A stretch of 8,096 nucleotides of DNA from Planctomycetota bacterium (GCA_024277285.1 JAJRVM010000384.1:1-8096); one strand, 5' to 3'. Shown: positions 1 to 5,969, counted from the stretch's first letter. The notes: generated by a model from the letters alone, not told the origin. Program-made: numbers and translations.

Positions 1-70
1 CGTACGCGTCAGCGCGTTCCACAAAGCATTCGGCGGTCGGTTCTTTCCTGTGGAACGCCTTCGGCGTACG
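1..70. repeat. Nested inverted repeat at left edge
   Basis: Two stacked inverted repeats are visible. Bases 1-7 (CGTACGC) are complementary to 64-70 (GCGTACG), and 14-23 (GCGTTCCACA) are complementary to 49-58 (TGTGGAACGC). A third stem, ACGCC-TTC-GGCGT at 55-67, competes with both. No reading frame covers the element. It could fold as single-stranded DNA or RNA and may continue left of the window. Its function is unknown. It resembles the structured intergenic repeats common in planctomycetes, but that comparison is from memory. Confidence 0.55.
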
Positions 71-87
71 TCTTCCGTGGTGGTTCT

Positions 88-183
88 CCCAGGGTGCGCT
101 CCGCAGCTGCGCCGCGCCGCGCCGCGGCCCTGGGCTCTGGAGTACAACCGCTTCGCGGTAAAGAGCTAGGCCACAGCCCTGGG
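88..183. repeat. GC-rich structured repeat with CCCAGGG/CCCTGGG arms
   Basis: CCCAGGG at 88-94 is complementary to CCCTGGG at 128-134, enclosing a very GC-rich centre (GCCGC repeats, about 110-127). A perfect stem ACCGC-TTC-GCGGT follows at 147-159, and another CCCTGGG lies at 177-183. The same heptamer motif and the same kind of triloop stems recur at 1182-1257, so the two blocks look like members of one repeat family. From 184 to 349 I see no gene, only the 18-base repeat at 300-317. Confidence 0.5.
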
Positions 184-299
184 CGAACGAAACGCGCGGG
201 AAGAAATGCTGCACAGCGTTAGCCGATAGGGGCGCGCTATGACAGCCTACCCATGGAGCAAGGTCGCCGCGCATGTGGCCAAACTCGCGGAACCCTAGG

Positions 300-317
300 A
301 ACGACTTAAGAAATTGA
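300..317 (+). repeat. 18-base repeat, copy 1
   Basis: The 18 bases here are identical to 2032-2049. The core is CGACTTAAGAAATTGA. An 18-base exact match within 8 kb is unlikely by chance. In this copy the left half that pairs with it in copy 2 is missing, so it looks like a half copy. It lies 32 bases beyond the stop of the thioesterase gene. Confidence 0.6.
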
Positions 318-349
318 TCACGCCAAGTTGGGATTCCGGCCTATGGGGG

Positions 350-739
350 TTAAATCTTCTTGGACATTGCTTCGACCAGTTGTTTGGGAATGGCCGTGAT
401 TTTGCCTTCCGGAGTAAGGCATACGATCGTGACTTTGGCCGAGACCAGCTTGACGCCATCGCTCACGCGAATCACGTCTTGACGAAGCACGAAGCGGACG
501 CGACGAACAGTATCCGGCTCGACCGTCACCTCGACTTCATCTCCCAGCACAGCCGAAACGTGATAGTCGATCTCCACTCGGCCTACGGCAAAGAGCACAC
601 CCTGCGCGACGTAGTCAACCATCGAAACGCCAGAATCTGCCAACCAGTCGGCACGTGCCATCTCGAGCCAGCGAAGGTAGTTGGCATAGTAGACCACGCC
701 GCCCGCGTCCGTGTCCGCATAGTAAACATGAGTTCGCAT
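350..739 (-). CDS. ybgC: YbgC-type acyl-CoA thioesterase (hotdog fold)
   Basis: A 129-residue protein of single hotdog-domain length. Residues 6-21 carry the family signature YYADTDAGGVVYYANY, which includes the conserved Asp (D11) that acts as the catalytic carboxylate in 4-hydroxybenzoyl-CoA thioesterase/YbgC enzymes. The position that is usually His in this signature (VVYHANY) is Tyr18 here. Strand patterns typical of the fold follow (around FAVGRVEIDYHVSA and KLVSAKVTIVCL). Family members hydrolyse acyl-CoA thioesters, often short-chain, in the cytoplasm. The chosen start lies 8 bases after a GGAG at 748-751 (minus strand) and leaves only five residues before the signature, somewhat shorter than E. 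coli YbgC. In many bacteria ybgC sits with tol-pal genes, but none is seen here and the gene appears to stand alone. No downstream intrinsic terminator was found. The family call is firm; the true substrate cannot be read from sequence. Confidence 0.9.
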   Translation of the reverse strand: MRTHVYYADTDAGGVVYYANYLRWLEMARADWLADSGVSMVDYVAQGVLFAVGRVEIDYHVSAVLGDEVEVTVEPDTVRRVRFVLRQDVIRVSDGVKLVSAKVTIVCLTPEGKITAIPKQLVEAMSKKI

Positions 740-747
740 ATTCCGTG

Positions 748-751
748 CTCC
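748..751 (-). promoter_or_regulatory. Shine-Dalgarno of the thioesterase gene
   Basis: GGAG on the minus strand lies 8 bases before the ATG at 739-737. The same motif and 8-base spacing recur before blaI and before the internal ATG at 4182, which supports all three starts. Confidence 0.6.
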
Positions 752-1012
752 GTGTATGGTCGCGTCCAGAGTTGAACGTTGAGCGTCTCGTACCGAATAT
801 CGATGGTGCGATAGGTGCTCGACGCGAATGCCCTACGACTGACGTGAAGCGTACCATTTGCCAACGTCTCTCGCCATGCCAAGCTGTCGCGCTGTCGGAC
901 TCCCGCTTCCCAGTCTTGTGTGAAAAAACGTGGACCGAGATGACGCTGGCATCTCTTTTCCTTTTTGGCCGTGAACGCTTACGCCGTCGTTTCATATTGG
1001 TTTCTTGTTCCA

Positions 1013-1257
1013 GTCCCGAAGGGACGTTCCTATACCAGGGCAAAGGGTGGAGCTGGCGTGAGCGCAGCGATCGCCGCGCAACCTTGGGCCATGGAAAACA
1101 TCACCGCCAAACCCCGCAGGGGTACGCCCCAAAACAGTTAGGACCGCCCCGTACGGGGCTTTTGGGTTGCGTGGGAAGGCTACCCAGGGTTACGCCAATG
1201 CTCGCAAACCTCGCATTGGCTGCACCCAGGGCTCGTAGAGGGCTGTGCCTTCGGCAC
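1013..1257. repeat. Structured repeat block, five short hairpins
   Basis: A run of perfect stems: GTCCC-GAA-GGGAC (1013-1025), CCCC-GCA-GGGG (1112-1122), GCCCC-GTAC-GGGGC (1146-1159), an 8-bp stem GCCAATGC/GCATTGGC (1194-1201 with 1213-1220), and GTGCC-TTC-GGCAC (1245-1257). The 8-bp stem is flanked by two direct copies of ACCCAGGG (1182-1189 and 1224-1231). The stem at 1146-1159 is followed by CTTTTGGG, which is weakly terminator-like. The motif set matches the block at 88-183. This looks like a dispersed planctomycete-type intergenic repeat rather than a gene. Confidence 0.55.
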
Positions 1258-1452
1258 GTAGCGGACCATAACAAAAATCGAAGCTCGTAAACGGTTACAG
1301 AATATCGTTATATGACCTGCCTTCCGACTTGGCGGCTTTCTACCAGTATGCGAGGCACGGTATCGGTATTTTCGAGGCCTCGCTACGATGGGAGTACTGC
1401 AAGAAACGTATGCCGGGCAGAGGCTGAATGAAAGCGTAGCTGGACAACCATC

Positions 1453-1998
1453 ATGAAACGATCGCAGGACAATTCGCAGCGGGTCAACGTTGAAATCACG
1501 TACGTTGAAATGCTCGATTCCAATGAGCTTGTTCCCGCGCCGGAAACGGAGATGGTGGTGACGGAAGCCGAGGTTCCGCTGCCCGAATTGAACCGGTTTC
1601 TCTACTACGCTGTCGGTTCTCGGTGGTTATGGACCGAGCGACGTGATTGGAGCTATGCGACTTGGAAGGCGTACCTGGAAAACCCTGATCTACATACCTG
1701 GATCGGCTACGTTCGTGGCACGCCGGCCGGGTATTACGAGCTGGAACGGCAGGGCAGCGATGTCGAGATTCGCTCCTTCGGATTGCTCCCCCAGTTCGTT
1801 GGCCGTGGCTTGGGGGGCGATTTGCTGACCCACGCCGTGCGCTCCGCTTGGTCGCTGGCGGCGACTCGTATCTGGTTGCATACCTGCTCGCTTGATAGTC
1901 CGCGAGGCCTGAAAAACTACTTGGCACGCGGCTTCCAGATCTACAAAACGGAATCGATCGTTGAGGATCAGCCTATCGAGACCCCCGAGCCTTGGTAG
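1453..1998 (+). CDS. GNAT-family N-acetyltransferase
   Basis: A 181-residue protein with a GNAT fold. GNAT enzymes move an acetyl group from acetyl-CoA to an amine on a small molecule, peptide or protein. The acetyl-CoA pyrophosphate loop (motif A) is clear at residues 114-121, QFVGRGLG, which fits Q/R-x-x-G-x-G/A. It is preceded by the beta strand VEIRSFGLLP (104-113) and followed by the helix GDLLTHAVRSAW. Motif B is seen as RIWLHTCSLDSP and then LKNYLARGFQIY (about 139-164), typical of the end of the domain. The first ~45 residues are not recognisable. The ATG at 1453 is the first in-frame ATG after an in-frame stop at 1429 but has no clear Shine-Dalgarno; Met20 (1510) is a possible alternative with no better site. 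The substrate cannot be predicted. The gene ends 90 bases before the blaI promoter and is probably a separate unit. Confidence 0.88.
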   Translation: MKRSQDNSQRVNVEITYVEMLDSNELVPAPETEMVVTEAEVPLPELNRFLYYAVGSRWLWTERRDWSYATWKAYLENPDLHTWIGYVRGTPAGYYELERQGSDVEIRSFGLLPQFVGRGLGGDLLTHAVRSAWSLAATRIWLHTCSLDSPRGLKNYLARGFQIYKTESIVEDQPIETPEPW

Positions 1999-2013
1999 TC
2001 GTGCCGTTGTGTC

Positions 2014-2053
2014 CTGGTCAAGAAGTCGAACAACGACTTAAGAAATTGACCAG
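2014..2053 (+). repeat. Nested hairpin carrying 18-base repeat, copy 2
   Basis: CTGGTCAA (2014-2021) is fully complementary to TTGACCAG (2046-2053). Inside it, AAGTCG (2023-2028) pairs with CGACTT (2034-2039) around the loop AACAA. One unpaired base remains on the left and six (AAGAAA) on the right. The right arm contains the 18-base repeat shared with 300-317 (here 2032-2049). The element sits 15 bases after the acetyltransferase stop and 34 bases before the blaI -35 box. There is no U-tract, so it is not a standard intrinsic terminator. It could be a mobile-repeat remnant or a transcript-end structure. Confidence 0.55.
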
Positions 2054-2087
2054 CCCGGTGCGTGTCGTAGAAGTCTTGATCTGCCAC

Positions 2088-2116
2088 TTGACATCGAGTA
2101 ACTACCCGTGTAGTAT
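2088..2116 (+). promoter_or_regulatory. Sigma70-type promoter of blaI-M56 unit
   Basis: The -35 box TTGACA (2088-2093) is a perfect consensus. After exactly 17 bases comes TAGTAT (2111-2116), a 4/6 match to the -10 box. Transcription would begin near 2123, leaving about 30 bases before the blaI ATG. This is the best promoter in the window, and it reads into blaI and then the M56 gene. Confidence 0.7.
2101..2114 (+). promoter_or_regulatory. Candidate BlaI operator (dyad in promoter spacer)
   Basis: ACTAC-CCGT-GTAGT is a perfect 5-bp dyad lying in the spacer and overlapping the first four bases of the -10 box. A further half site, GTAGT, lies at 2124-2128 near the expected transcription start. 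BlaI/MecI repressors bind as dimers to TAC/GTA-type dyads in their own promoters, so position and sequence fit autorepression. The protein-DNA pairing itself is inference. Confidence 0.6.
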
Positions 2117-2141
2117 TACCGCAGTAGTTTTGACGTGGCAT

Positions 2142-2145
2142 GGAG
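2142..2145 (+). promoter_or_regulatory. Shine-Dalgarno deciding the blaI start
   Basis: GGAG sits 8 bases before the ATG at 2154. The frame is open back to 1992, but that extension would run through the hairpin and promoter, so this site fixes the start at 2154. Confidence 0.7.
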
Positions 2146-2153
2146 CAATTGGT

Positions 2154-2543
2154 ATGGCCAGTAAACGTGTATTTCGACTGGGAGACCTGCAATTAAGGAT
2201 CATGCGTGTCCTGTGGAGCCATGGTCCGGCCAATGTCGCCACGGTGCAAAAGAAGCTTGCGGGCGAACCGTTGGCCTATACGACCGTGGCCACGATGCTT
2301 CGCAAGATGGAGGATCGCGGGTTGGTTTGCCATCGGGAAGAGGAGCGGCGGTTCATCTATGAGAGTGCTGTTGGGCAGGACGAAGTTACACGTAGCATGG
2401 CAGACGATCTGGTCAGCCGGTTGTTTCAGGGGAGTCTTGCTGACACGGTAAGTCACTTGCTTGATTCACGTGACGTCAGTCCCAGCGAGTTGGCTCAGTT
2501 GGAGCAACTGATTAAAGAGCGGAAAAAAAGGCGGCGTGATTAA
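2154..2543 (+). CDS. blaI: BlaI/MecI-family transcriptional repressor
   Basis: A 129-residue protein, close to the usual BlaI/MecI length. The winged helix-turn-helix occupies about residues 8-70: the N-terminal helix LGDLQLRIMRVLWSHGPANV, then the recognition region AYTTVATMLRKMEDRGLV (41-58), then the wing CHREEERRFIYES. The rest (about 75-129) matches the dimerisation part and ends in a basic tail, KERKKRRRD. In the family the repressor binds promoter dyads as a dimer and is inactivated by cleavage near residue 101 when the partner M56 protease is signalled. By-eye alignment places that site near His101-Leu102 here. The M56 gene starts 48 bases downstream, and a dyad lies in the gene's own promoter, so an autoregulated operon is likely. 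No beta-lactamase gene is nearby and the regulated process is unknown. The gene symbol is used in the family sense. Confidence 0.92.
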   Translation: MASKRVFRLGDLQLRIMRVLWSHGPANVATVQKKLAGEPLAYTTVATMLRKMEDRGLVCHREEERRFIYESAVGQDEVTRSMADDLVSRLFQGSLADTVSHLLDSRDVSPSELAQLEQLIKERKKRRRD

Positions 2544-2558
2544 CAGCGCTCGCGCTGT
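2543..2558 (+). other. Small hairpin at the blaI stop
   Basis: ACAGCG (2543-2548) pairs with CGCTGT (2553-2558) around CTCG. It starts on the last base of the blaI TAA and lies 33 bases before the M56 start. It might set the ratio of repressor to protease by RNA processing or by masking, but there is no direct support. Confidence 0.35.
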
Positions 2559-2591
2559 GAGGTCAGGTTCGTCGAGACTTGAGTGACCATC

Positions 2592-5435
2592 ATGTCGAGC
2601 AGCTTTGCATTTGACTACGGTTTTTGGTTGGAAGCGGTTATCGTGTTTGGCCTCGGCACGGCCGGGATCGTTTGCCTGGCCGCATGCACGACTCGCCTGG
2701 TCAAGATAGCGGCGTGGCAACAAACCGTCTGGCGCGTCGCAACGCTCGCCATCGCCATGCTGTTGCTGGCTGAGTTGACCGGCGCGGGGACCGGTCTTGC
2801 CTGGCTTGTTCGATCGTCAGGAACGACTGCCGAAATTTCTTCTCCGAAAGCACCTTTGCGGTCTTCCGTCGAAACGAATAAACCCTGGTCACGGTTCATA
2901 TTGCCGGAGACGGCAGCACAAACGCCTAGCGATCCTGAGTCCGTTCGTTTGGGAGGAACGGAATCGACTGGCACGGTCGATGTGCCACGACGTGATCCGC
3001 CTATTGCCCATGACCTCAGCGAATCCCCACTTGGACCGTCGGTATCAGATTCCTTTTCGCTTTCCTGGTATGGTCCTGATCGTCTGCCTGGCATTGTGCA
3101 ACACGAGTGGCATCTCGATACGATTGAAGATGTTGACAATGTTCGTCGCTTTGCTTCTTCGCTGGTGCTTGATGAGCGCGGTCCGGCATACGCGAGGTGG
3201 GACCCGTCTTGGCCGAACGGTCTGCCCCTGCTGCCAGGCAATCCCGTGTTGCTCGGCAATCCCGTGGCTCCTGAGGGGGTCGAGCGACAGCGTCCTTCAG
3301 CTTCGACGTGCCGTTTTGAACCTTCGCCATCGAATGGGCCCGAGTTTCAAGAGGCGTTATCGAATGGTGGAGGTGTCACATCATCTGCCAGGATGGTGTC
3401 GGCGACGAAACCGTCGGCAGGCACGATGCAATTCGCCAAGTGGCCTGGAATCATCTGGTTGTTTGGAACTGCGTTCTTGGCGACATACGTCGCGGCGACT
3501 CGTTTACTGGCATGGCTGTGCTTTGCGAGATGCGCGCGCGGGGTGCGCGACGAAAGCGTGCATACGTGTATTGATACGCTTGGTCGCCAGCTTCGTTTTC
3601 GGCGCCGCGTTCGAATTGTGGAAGCGACTGGCTTGGCGGCGCCTGTTGCCTTTGGGATCATGCGCCCGACGATCGCGCTGCCAACCACCTTTGCGAACGA
3701 CTTTGAGCCTCGCCAGCAGCGTGTCATTCTTGCGCACGAGTTAGCTCACTTGGCGGCACGCGACCCGCTATGGCGACTTGTCGCCGACCTGGTCTCAGCG
3801 AGTCTGTGGTGGCATCCGGGCGTGTGGTGGACGCGGCGCGGTCTGCATGCAACCAGTGAAGCGGTTGCTGACGAAGCAAGTCTCTTGGTTCCTCAAGGGC
3901 CCGACGCACTGGCTGAATGCCTGGTCAGTCTAGGCCGTCACCTGACACGCTCATCCGCGGGGCGTTTGGGTTGGTTATCGGTGGAAGGCAGCGGGTTTCG
4001 ATCCGGGCTTGGTCGCCGCATCCAGCGTTTATTGAACCTTCCAGATCGCTCATGGCAAGCGCCTGCCCGTGTTCCTACATGGTTCGCCATGACCCTACTG
4101 CCGGCGATTCTCGTAATGGCAGCAGTTTTCTCAACCGCCTGGGGACGGCCTCAGGTTAGCCAAGTACATGGAGAAACGACGATGCACGTATTTCACAACT
4201 CGTGGCGCCGCTCGCTCGCGGCCGCTACGTTGGTTCCCCTCCTGAGCGTTTTCTCGGGCGACGGGATGACTCAAGAACCGCGCCACGAAGTGCAAAAGCC
4301 CGCGGTACGAGATGATGATTCGCCGAAGACAGATCGGCCAGAACGAGAACGGGCCAAACGCGAACGGGCCAGGCCGGAACGACGCCGAGATCGCGAACGA
4401 CCGGAATTGCGCGAACGCATCGAGCAACGTCGACGCGATGCCGCCGAACGTCGCGAAGCGCGTGAACCCCGAGGCGAGCGACGTGTAGTGGAACAGCCTG
4501 TGATGGAACGGCGGCAGCGCGAGCTGATGCAAGAACGACGTGAGTTGGAAGAGCGAGCTGGTGATATCGAGCGTGAAATCAAACGCTTGCGTCCCGAACA
4601 GGATGGCGAGGCGCGCGAATTGCATGAAGCTCTGCGCGAAGTCCATGAACGAATGGAACGTATCGAGCGAGAAGTACACGGTCGGGGACGTCCCGATGCG
4701 GAACCGCATCGTCCACCACCATCGCGCGAACGTGAGCTGATGCAAGAACGGCGCGAGCTGGAAGAGCGAGCTCGTGATATCGAGCGTGAAATCAAACGGC
4801 GTGGTCCTGGAGAAGGCGATGAGGTGCGCGAATTACACGAAGCCTTGCGCGAAGTCCATGAAGGAATGGAGCGGATCGAGCGGGAAGCACGCGGTCCGGG
4901 TCGTCCCGAAGCAGAACCGCATCGTCCACCACCGCCGCGCGAACGCGAGCTGATGCAAGAACGTCGCGAGCTGGAAGAACGGGCACGTGATATCGAGCGT
5001 GAAATCGAACGGCGTGGTCCTGGAGAAGGCGATGAGGTGCGCGAGTTGCACGAAGCTCGGCGCGAAGTCCATGAACAAATGGAGCGGATCGAGCGGGAAG
5101 CACGCGACCTTAACCGTGGCCGAGAGTTGATGTCAGGGCGGCGCGAGCAAGAGACGCTCCGCAAGCATCTGGGGGAACTTGAAGAGGCCTTGCACCGAAC
5201 TCGAAGAGCTGGCAACGGTGAGGAAGCGGAGCACATTCAGGCCGCTATGGCGGAAGCTGCCGAACGCTTGGCTCAGCTCGAACGTTCTGCCGGACCTCCA
5301 CCTCGACCTCATGGCCCGCTCGAGGAGATGGAAGGACATGTGCGTGAGTTGCGCGGTCAAGTGAAAGAAATGCGCCGTGAAATGGCCGAGATGCGCAGGT
5401 TGTTGCAGAGAATCGCCGAGCGTGATCGGGATTAG
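2592..5435 (+). CDS. BlaR1-like M56 zinc metallopeptidase fused to a coiled-coil tail
   Basis: A 947-residue protein, well above the ~600 of BlaR1. From the N-terminus: TM1 (about 11-33) and TM2 (45-73); a long Ser/Pro-rich loop (74-283); TM3 (284-310); the M56 peptidase domain with zinc motif HELAH (382-386), the WWHPGVWW segment (406-413) and a third-ligand region SEAVADEAS (422-430); TM4 (497-517); a second hydrophobic stretch (541-555) with signal-peptide character; then an Arg/Glu-rich coiled coil (about 565-947) with 71-residue repeats. In BlaR1 the protease domain is cytoplasmic, and the TM2-TM3 loop and C-terminus face outward. The penicillin-binding sensor domain is absent, so the ligand is probably not a beta-lactam. 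The inferred role is to sense an envelope signal and trigger loss of the BlaI repressor encoded 48 bases upstream. ATG 2592 is preferred because GAG at 2581-2583 lies 8 bases upstream; a GTG at 2583 in the same frame is an alternative. A strong terminator follows. Confidence 0.88.
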   Translation: MSSSFAFDYGFWLEAVIVFGLGTAGIVCLAACTTRLVKIAAWQQTVWRVATLAIAMLLLAELTGAGTGLAWLVRSSGTTAEISSPKAPLRSSVETNKPWSRFILPETAAQTPSDPESVRLGGTESTGTVDVPRRDPPIAHDLSESPLGPSVSDSFSLSWYGPDRLPGIVQHEWHLDTIEDVDNVRRFASSLVLDERGPAYARWDPSWPNGLPLLPGNPVLLGNPVAPEGVERQRPSASTCRFEPSPSNGPEFQEALSNGGGVTSSARMVSATKPSAGTMQFAKWPGIIWLFGTAFLATYVAATRLLAWLCFARCARGVRDESVHTCIDTLGRQLRFRRRVRIVEATGLAAPVAFGIMRPTIALPTTFANDFEPRQQRVILAHELAHLAARDPLWRLVADLVSASLWWHPGVWWTRRGLHATSEAVADEASLLVPQGPDALAECLVSLGRHLTRSSAGRLGWLSVEGSGFRSGLGRRIQRLLNLPDRSWQAPARVPTWFAMTLLPAILVMAAVFSTAWGRPQVSQVHGETTMHVFHNSWRRSLAAATLVPLLSVFSGDGMTQEPRHEVQKPAVRDDDSPKTDRPERERAKRERARPERRRDRERPELRERIEQRRRDAAERREAREPRGERRVVEQPVMERRQRELMQERRELEERAGDIEREIKRLRPEQDGEARELHEALREVHERMERIEREVHGRGRPDAEPHRPPPSRERELMQERRELEERARDIEREIKRRGPGEGDEVRELHEALREVHEGMERIEREARGPGRPEAEPHRPPPPRERELMQERRELEERARDIEREIERRGPGEGDEVRELHEARREVHEQMERIEREARDLNRGRELMSGRREQETLRKHLGELEEALHRTRRAGNGEEAEHIQAAMAEAAERLAQLERSAGPPPRPHGPLEEMEGHVRELRGQVKEMRREMAEMRRLLQRIAERDRD
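4170..4184 (+). promoter_or_regulatory. Internal Shine-Dalgarno and ATG inside the M56 gene
   Basis: GGAG (4170-4173) is followed after 8 bases by ATG (4182-4184), in frame with the large gene (Met531). The next residues read as a signal peptide: basic start HVFHNSWRR, hydrophobic core LAAATLVPLLSVF, then small residues SGDG. Translation from here would give a 417-residue exported coiled-coil protein ending at 5435. Whether this start is used is unknown; the same spacing is found at the blaI and thioesterase starts. Confidence 0.5.
4521..5106 (+). repeat. 213-bp tandem coding repeats (71-residue units)
   Basis: Units begin at 4521, 4734 and 4947, each opening with codons for ELMQERRELEERA; the period is exactly 213 bp. 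Units 1 and 2 are full length and unit 3 is recognisable to about 5106. A degenerate fourth unit follows (RELMSGRREQETL, from about 5125). Each unit is a charged helix of about 55 residues plus a hinge containing AEPHRPPP. Units 2 and 3 look closer to each other than to unit 1, as expected from recent duplication or gene conversion. Confidence 0.9.
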
Positions 5436-5510
5436 CATCTCGCAAGTGGCCTGGCGTGGCCGAGCTTGCCCCCGCTCAAGCAAGCGGGCCGGATCGTAGA
5501 GAGCAACACG

Positions 5511-5547
5511 AGCGTGGTATGCCATGACGGTATGCCACGCTTTTTTT
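5511..5547 (+). terminator. Rho-independent terminator of the blaI-M56 unit
   Basis: A 13-bp stem (5511-5523 with 5529-5541, two G-U pairs, loop ATGAC) runs straight into seven T residues (5541-5547). It lies 75 bases after the M56 stop. A smaller stem, CCCGCT/AGCGGG (5471-5476 with 5483-5488), precedes it. The U-tract follows on the + strand, so it terminates the left-to-right transcript. Confidence 0.88.
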
Positions 5548-5740
5548 GAATTTCCTGTCGGTGGAGCGCACGGTCATCCAGCAATCGTCGTGTTGCTGCA
5601 AACCGAAGTCGGACGCGGCATGCTTCCGAGCCGACGTCGCTGTAAGCTCGTCCATTGTGGCTCCGACCGACGCATACCCGGAGGAAGGCCTTTGAGTCGT
5701 AGCCGTTCACGCGATCTTGCCACAACGAGAAGAAGACCTC

Positions 5741-5780
5741 GGAATATCGAATATCGAGCAAGGAGTGCAGAAGTGAGGAG
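5741..5780. repeat. GAATATCG-type intergenic repeat remnant
   Basis: AATATCG occurs twice in close succession, at 5743-5749 and 5750-5756, followed by AGCAAGGAGTGCAGAAGTGA. Read on the minus strand, this is the kind of sequence that yields spurious LDIRYS peptides and that I recall as a dispersed intergenic repeat in planctomycete genomes. It is degenerate here and the family assignment is from memory. Confidence 0.35.
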
Positions 5781-5941
5781 CGGCCTGTTGTGATGGTAAT
5801 GGGACAAGTTGCCGTTGACGGGGCAGCGCAATGTCGCAGCTTCCATGTCGCAGCTCACATCCAGGTCGGTATAGGCTTGTTTCCTTCGGCCTTCTGCGGT
5901 TCGTTTTCTTCGTGAAGTGTGAATTCTCGTGAACGGTTACT

Positions 5942-5969
5942 TTGAGTCGTTGTCTGTGGCGAGTACACT
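5942..5969 (+). promoter_or_regulatory. Possible promoter of the ceramidase-like gene
   Basis: TTGAGT (5942-5947) and TACACT (5964-5969), separated by 16 bases, each match 4/6 of the sigma70 boxes. The predicted transcript start would be about 40 bases before the ATG at 6015. This is a weak match and other placements are possible. Confidence 0.3.

Larger units (their letters stand above)
740..1452. other. Long non-coding gap with repeats
   Basis: No credible gene was found in these 713 bases. Open frames on both strands have no recognisable domain, no good ribosome-binding site and shifting composition. The stretch 740-1000 should hold the minus-strand promoter of the thioesterase gene, but I could not pick convincing -35/-10 boxes. 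The stretch 1013-1257 is the structured repeat listed separately. From 1300 to 1452 nothing is recognisable; I looked for a tRNA cloverleaf and did not find one. Confidence 0.6.

Noticed and set aside
239..298. 19-residue open frame beginning MTAYPWSKVAAH
   Set aside because: No Shine-Dalgarno and no known match; too short to support. The in-frame continuation after its stop holds the 18-base repeat, so a gene remnant is possible but unproven.
655..1290. 211-codon open frame on the plus strand
   Set aside because: It overlaps the thioesterase gene on the opposite strand and then a hairpin-rich repeat block; no domain, no ribosome-binding site and irregular composition.
1300..1452. tRNA or small RNA gene before the acetyltransferase
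   Set aside because: I tried to fit a cloverleaf and a terminator; no consistent arms or T-loop sequence were found.
2014..2053. Integron attC site or intrinsic terminator
   Set aside because: The RYYYAAC/GTTRRRY ends needed for attC are not in the right places, and there is no U-tract for a terminator.
1992..2153. 54-residue N-terminal extension of BlaI
   Set aside because: The frame is open, but it would run through a hairpin and the -35/-10 promoter. BlaI proteins begin just before the winged helix, and GGAG with 8-base spacing marks ATG 2154.
2583..2591. GTG start for the M56 gene
   Set aside because: ATG 2592 has GAG at the proper distance, and the upstream GTG has no site at usual spacing. 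It remains possible, changing only three residues.
2797..3744. 315-codon open frame on the plus strand
   Set aside because: An out-of-frame shadow of the M56 gene, which has clear TM segments and the HELAH motif over the same bases.
4197..4214. Twin-arginine export signal in the internal signal-like segment
   Set aside because: The SWRRSLAAAT segment has RR, but the S/T-R-R-x-F-L-K order is not met. A general Sec signal fits better.
4271..5236. 321-codon open frame on the minus strand
   Set aside because: It is the antisense of the Arg/Glu-rich repeats; its Ser/Arg-rich product and triplicated pattern follow from the coding strand.
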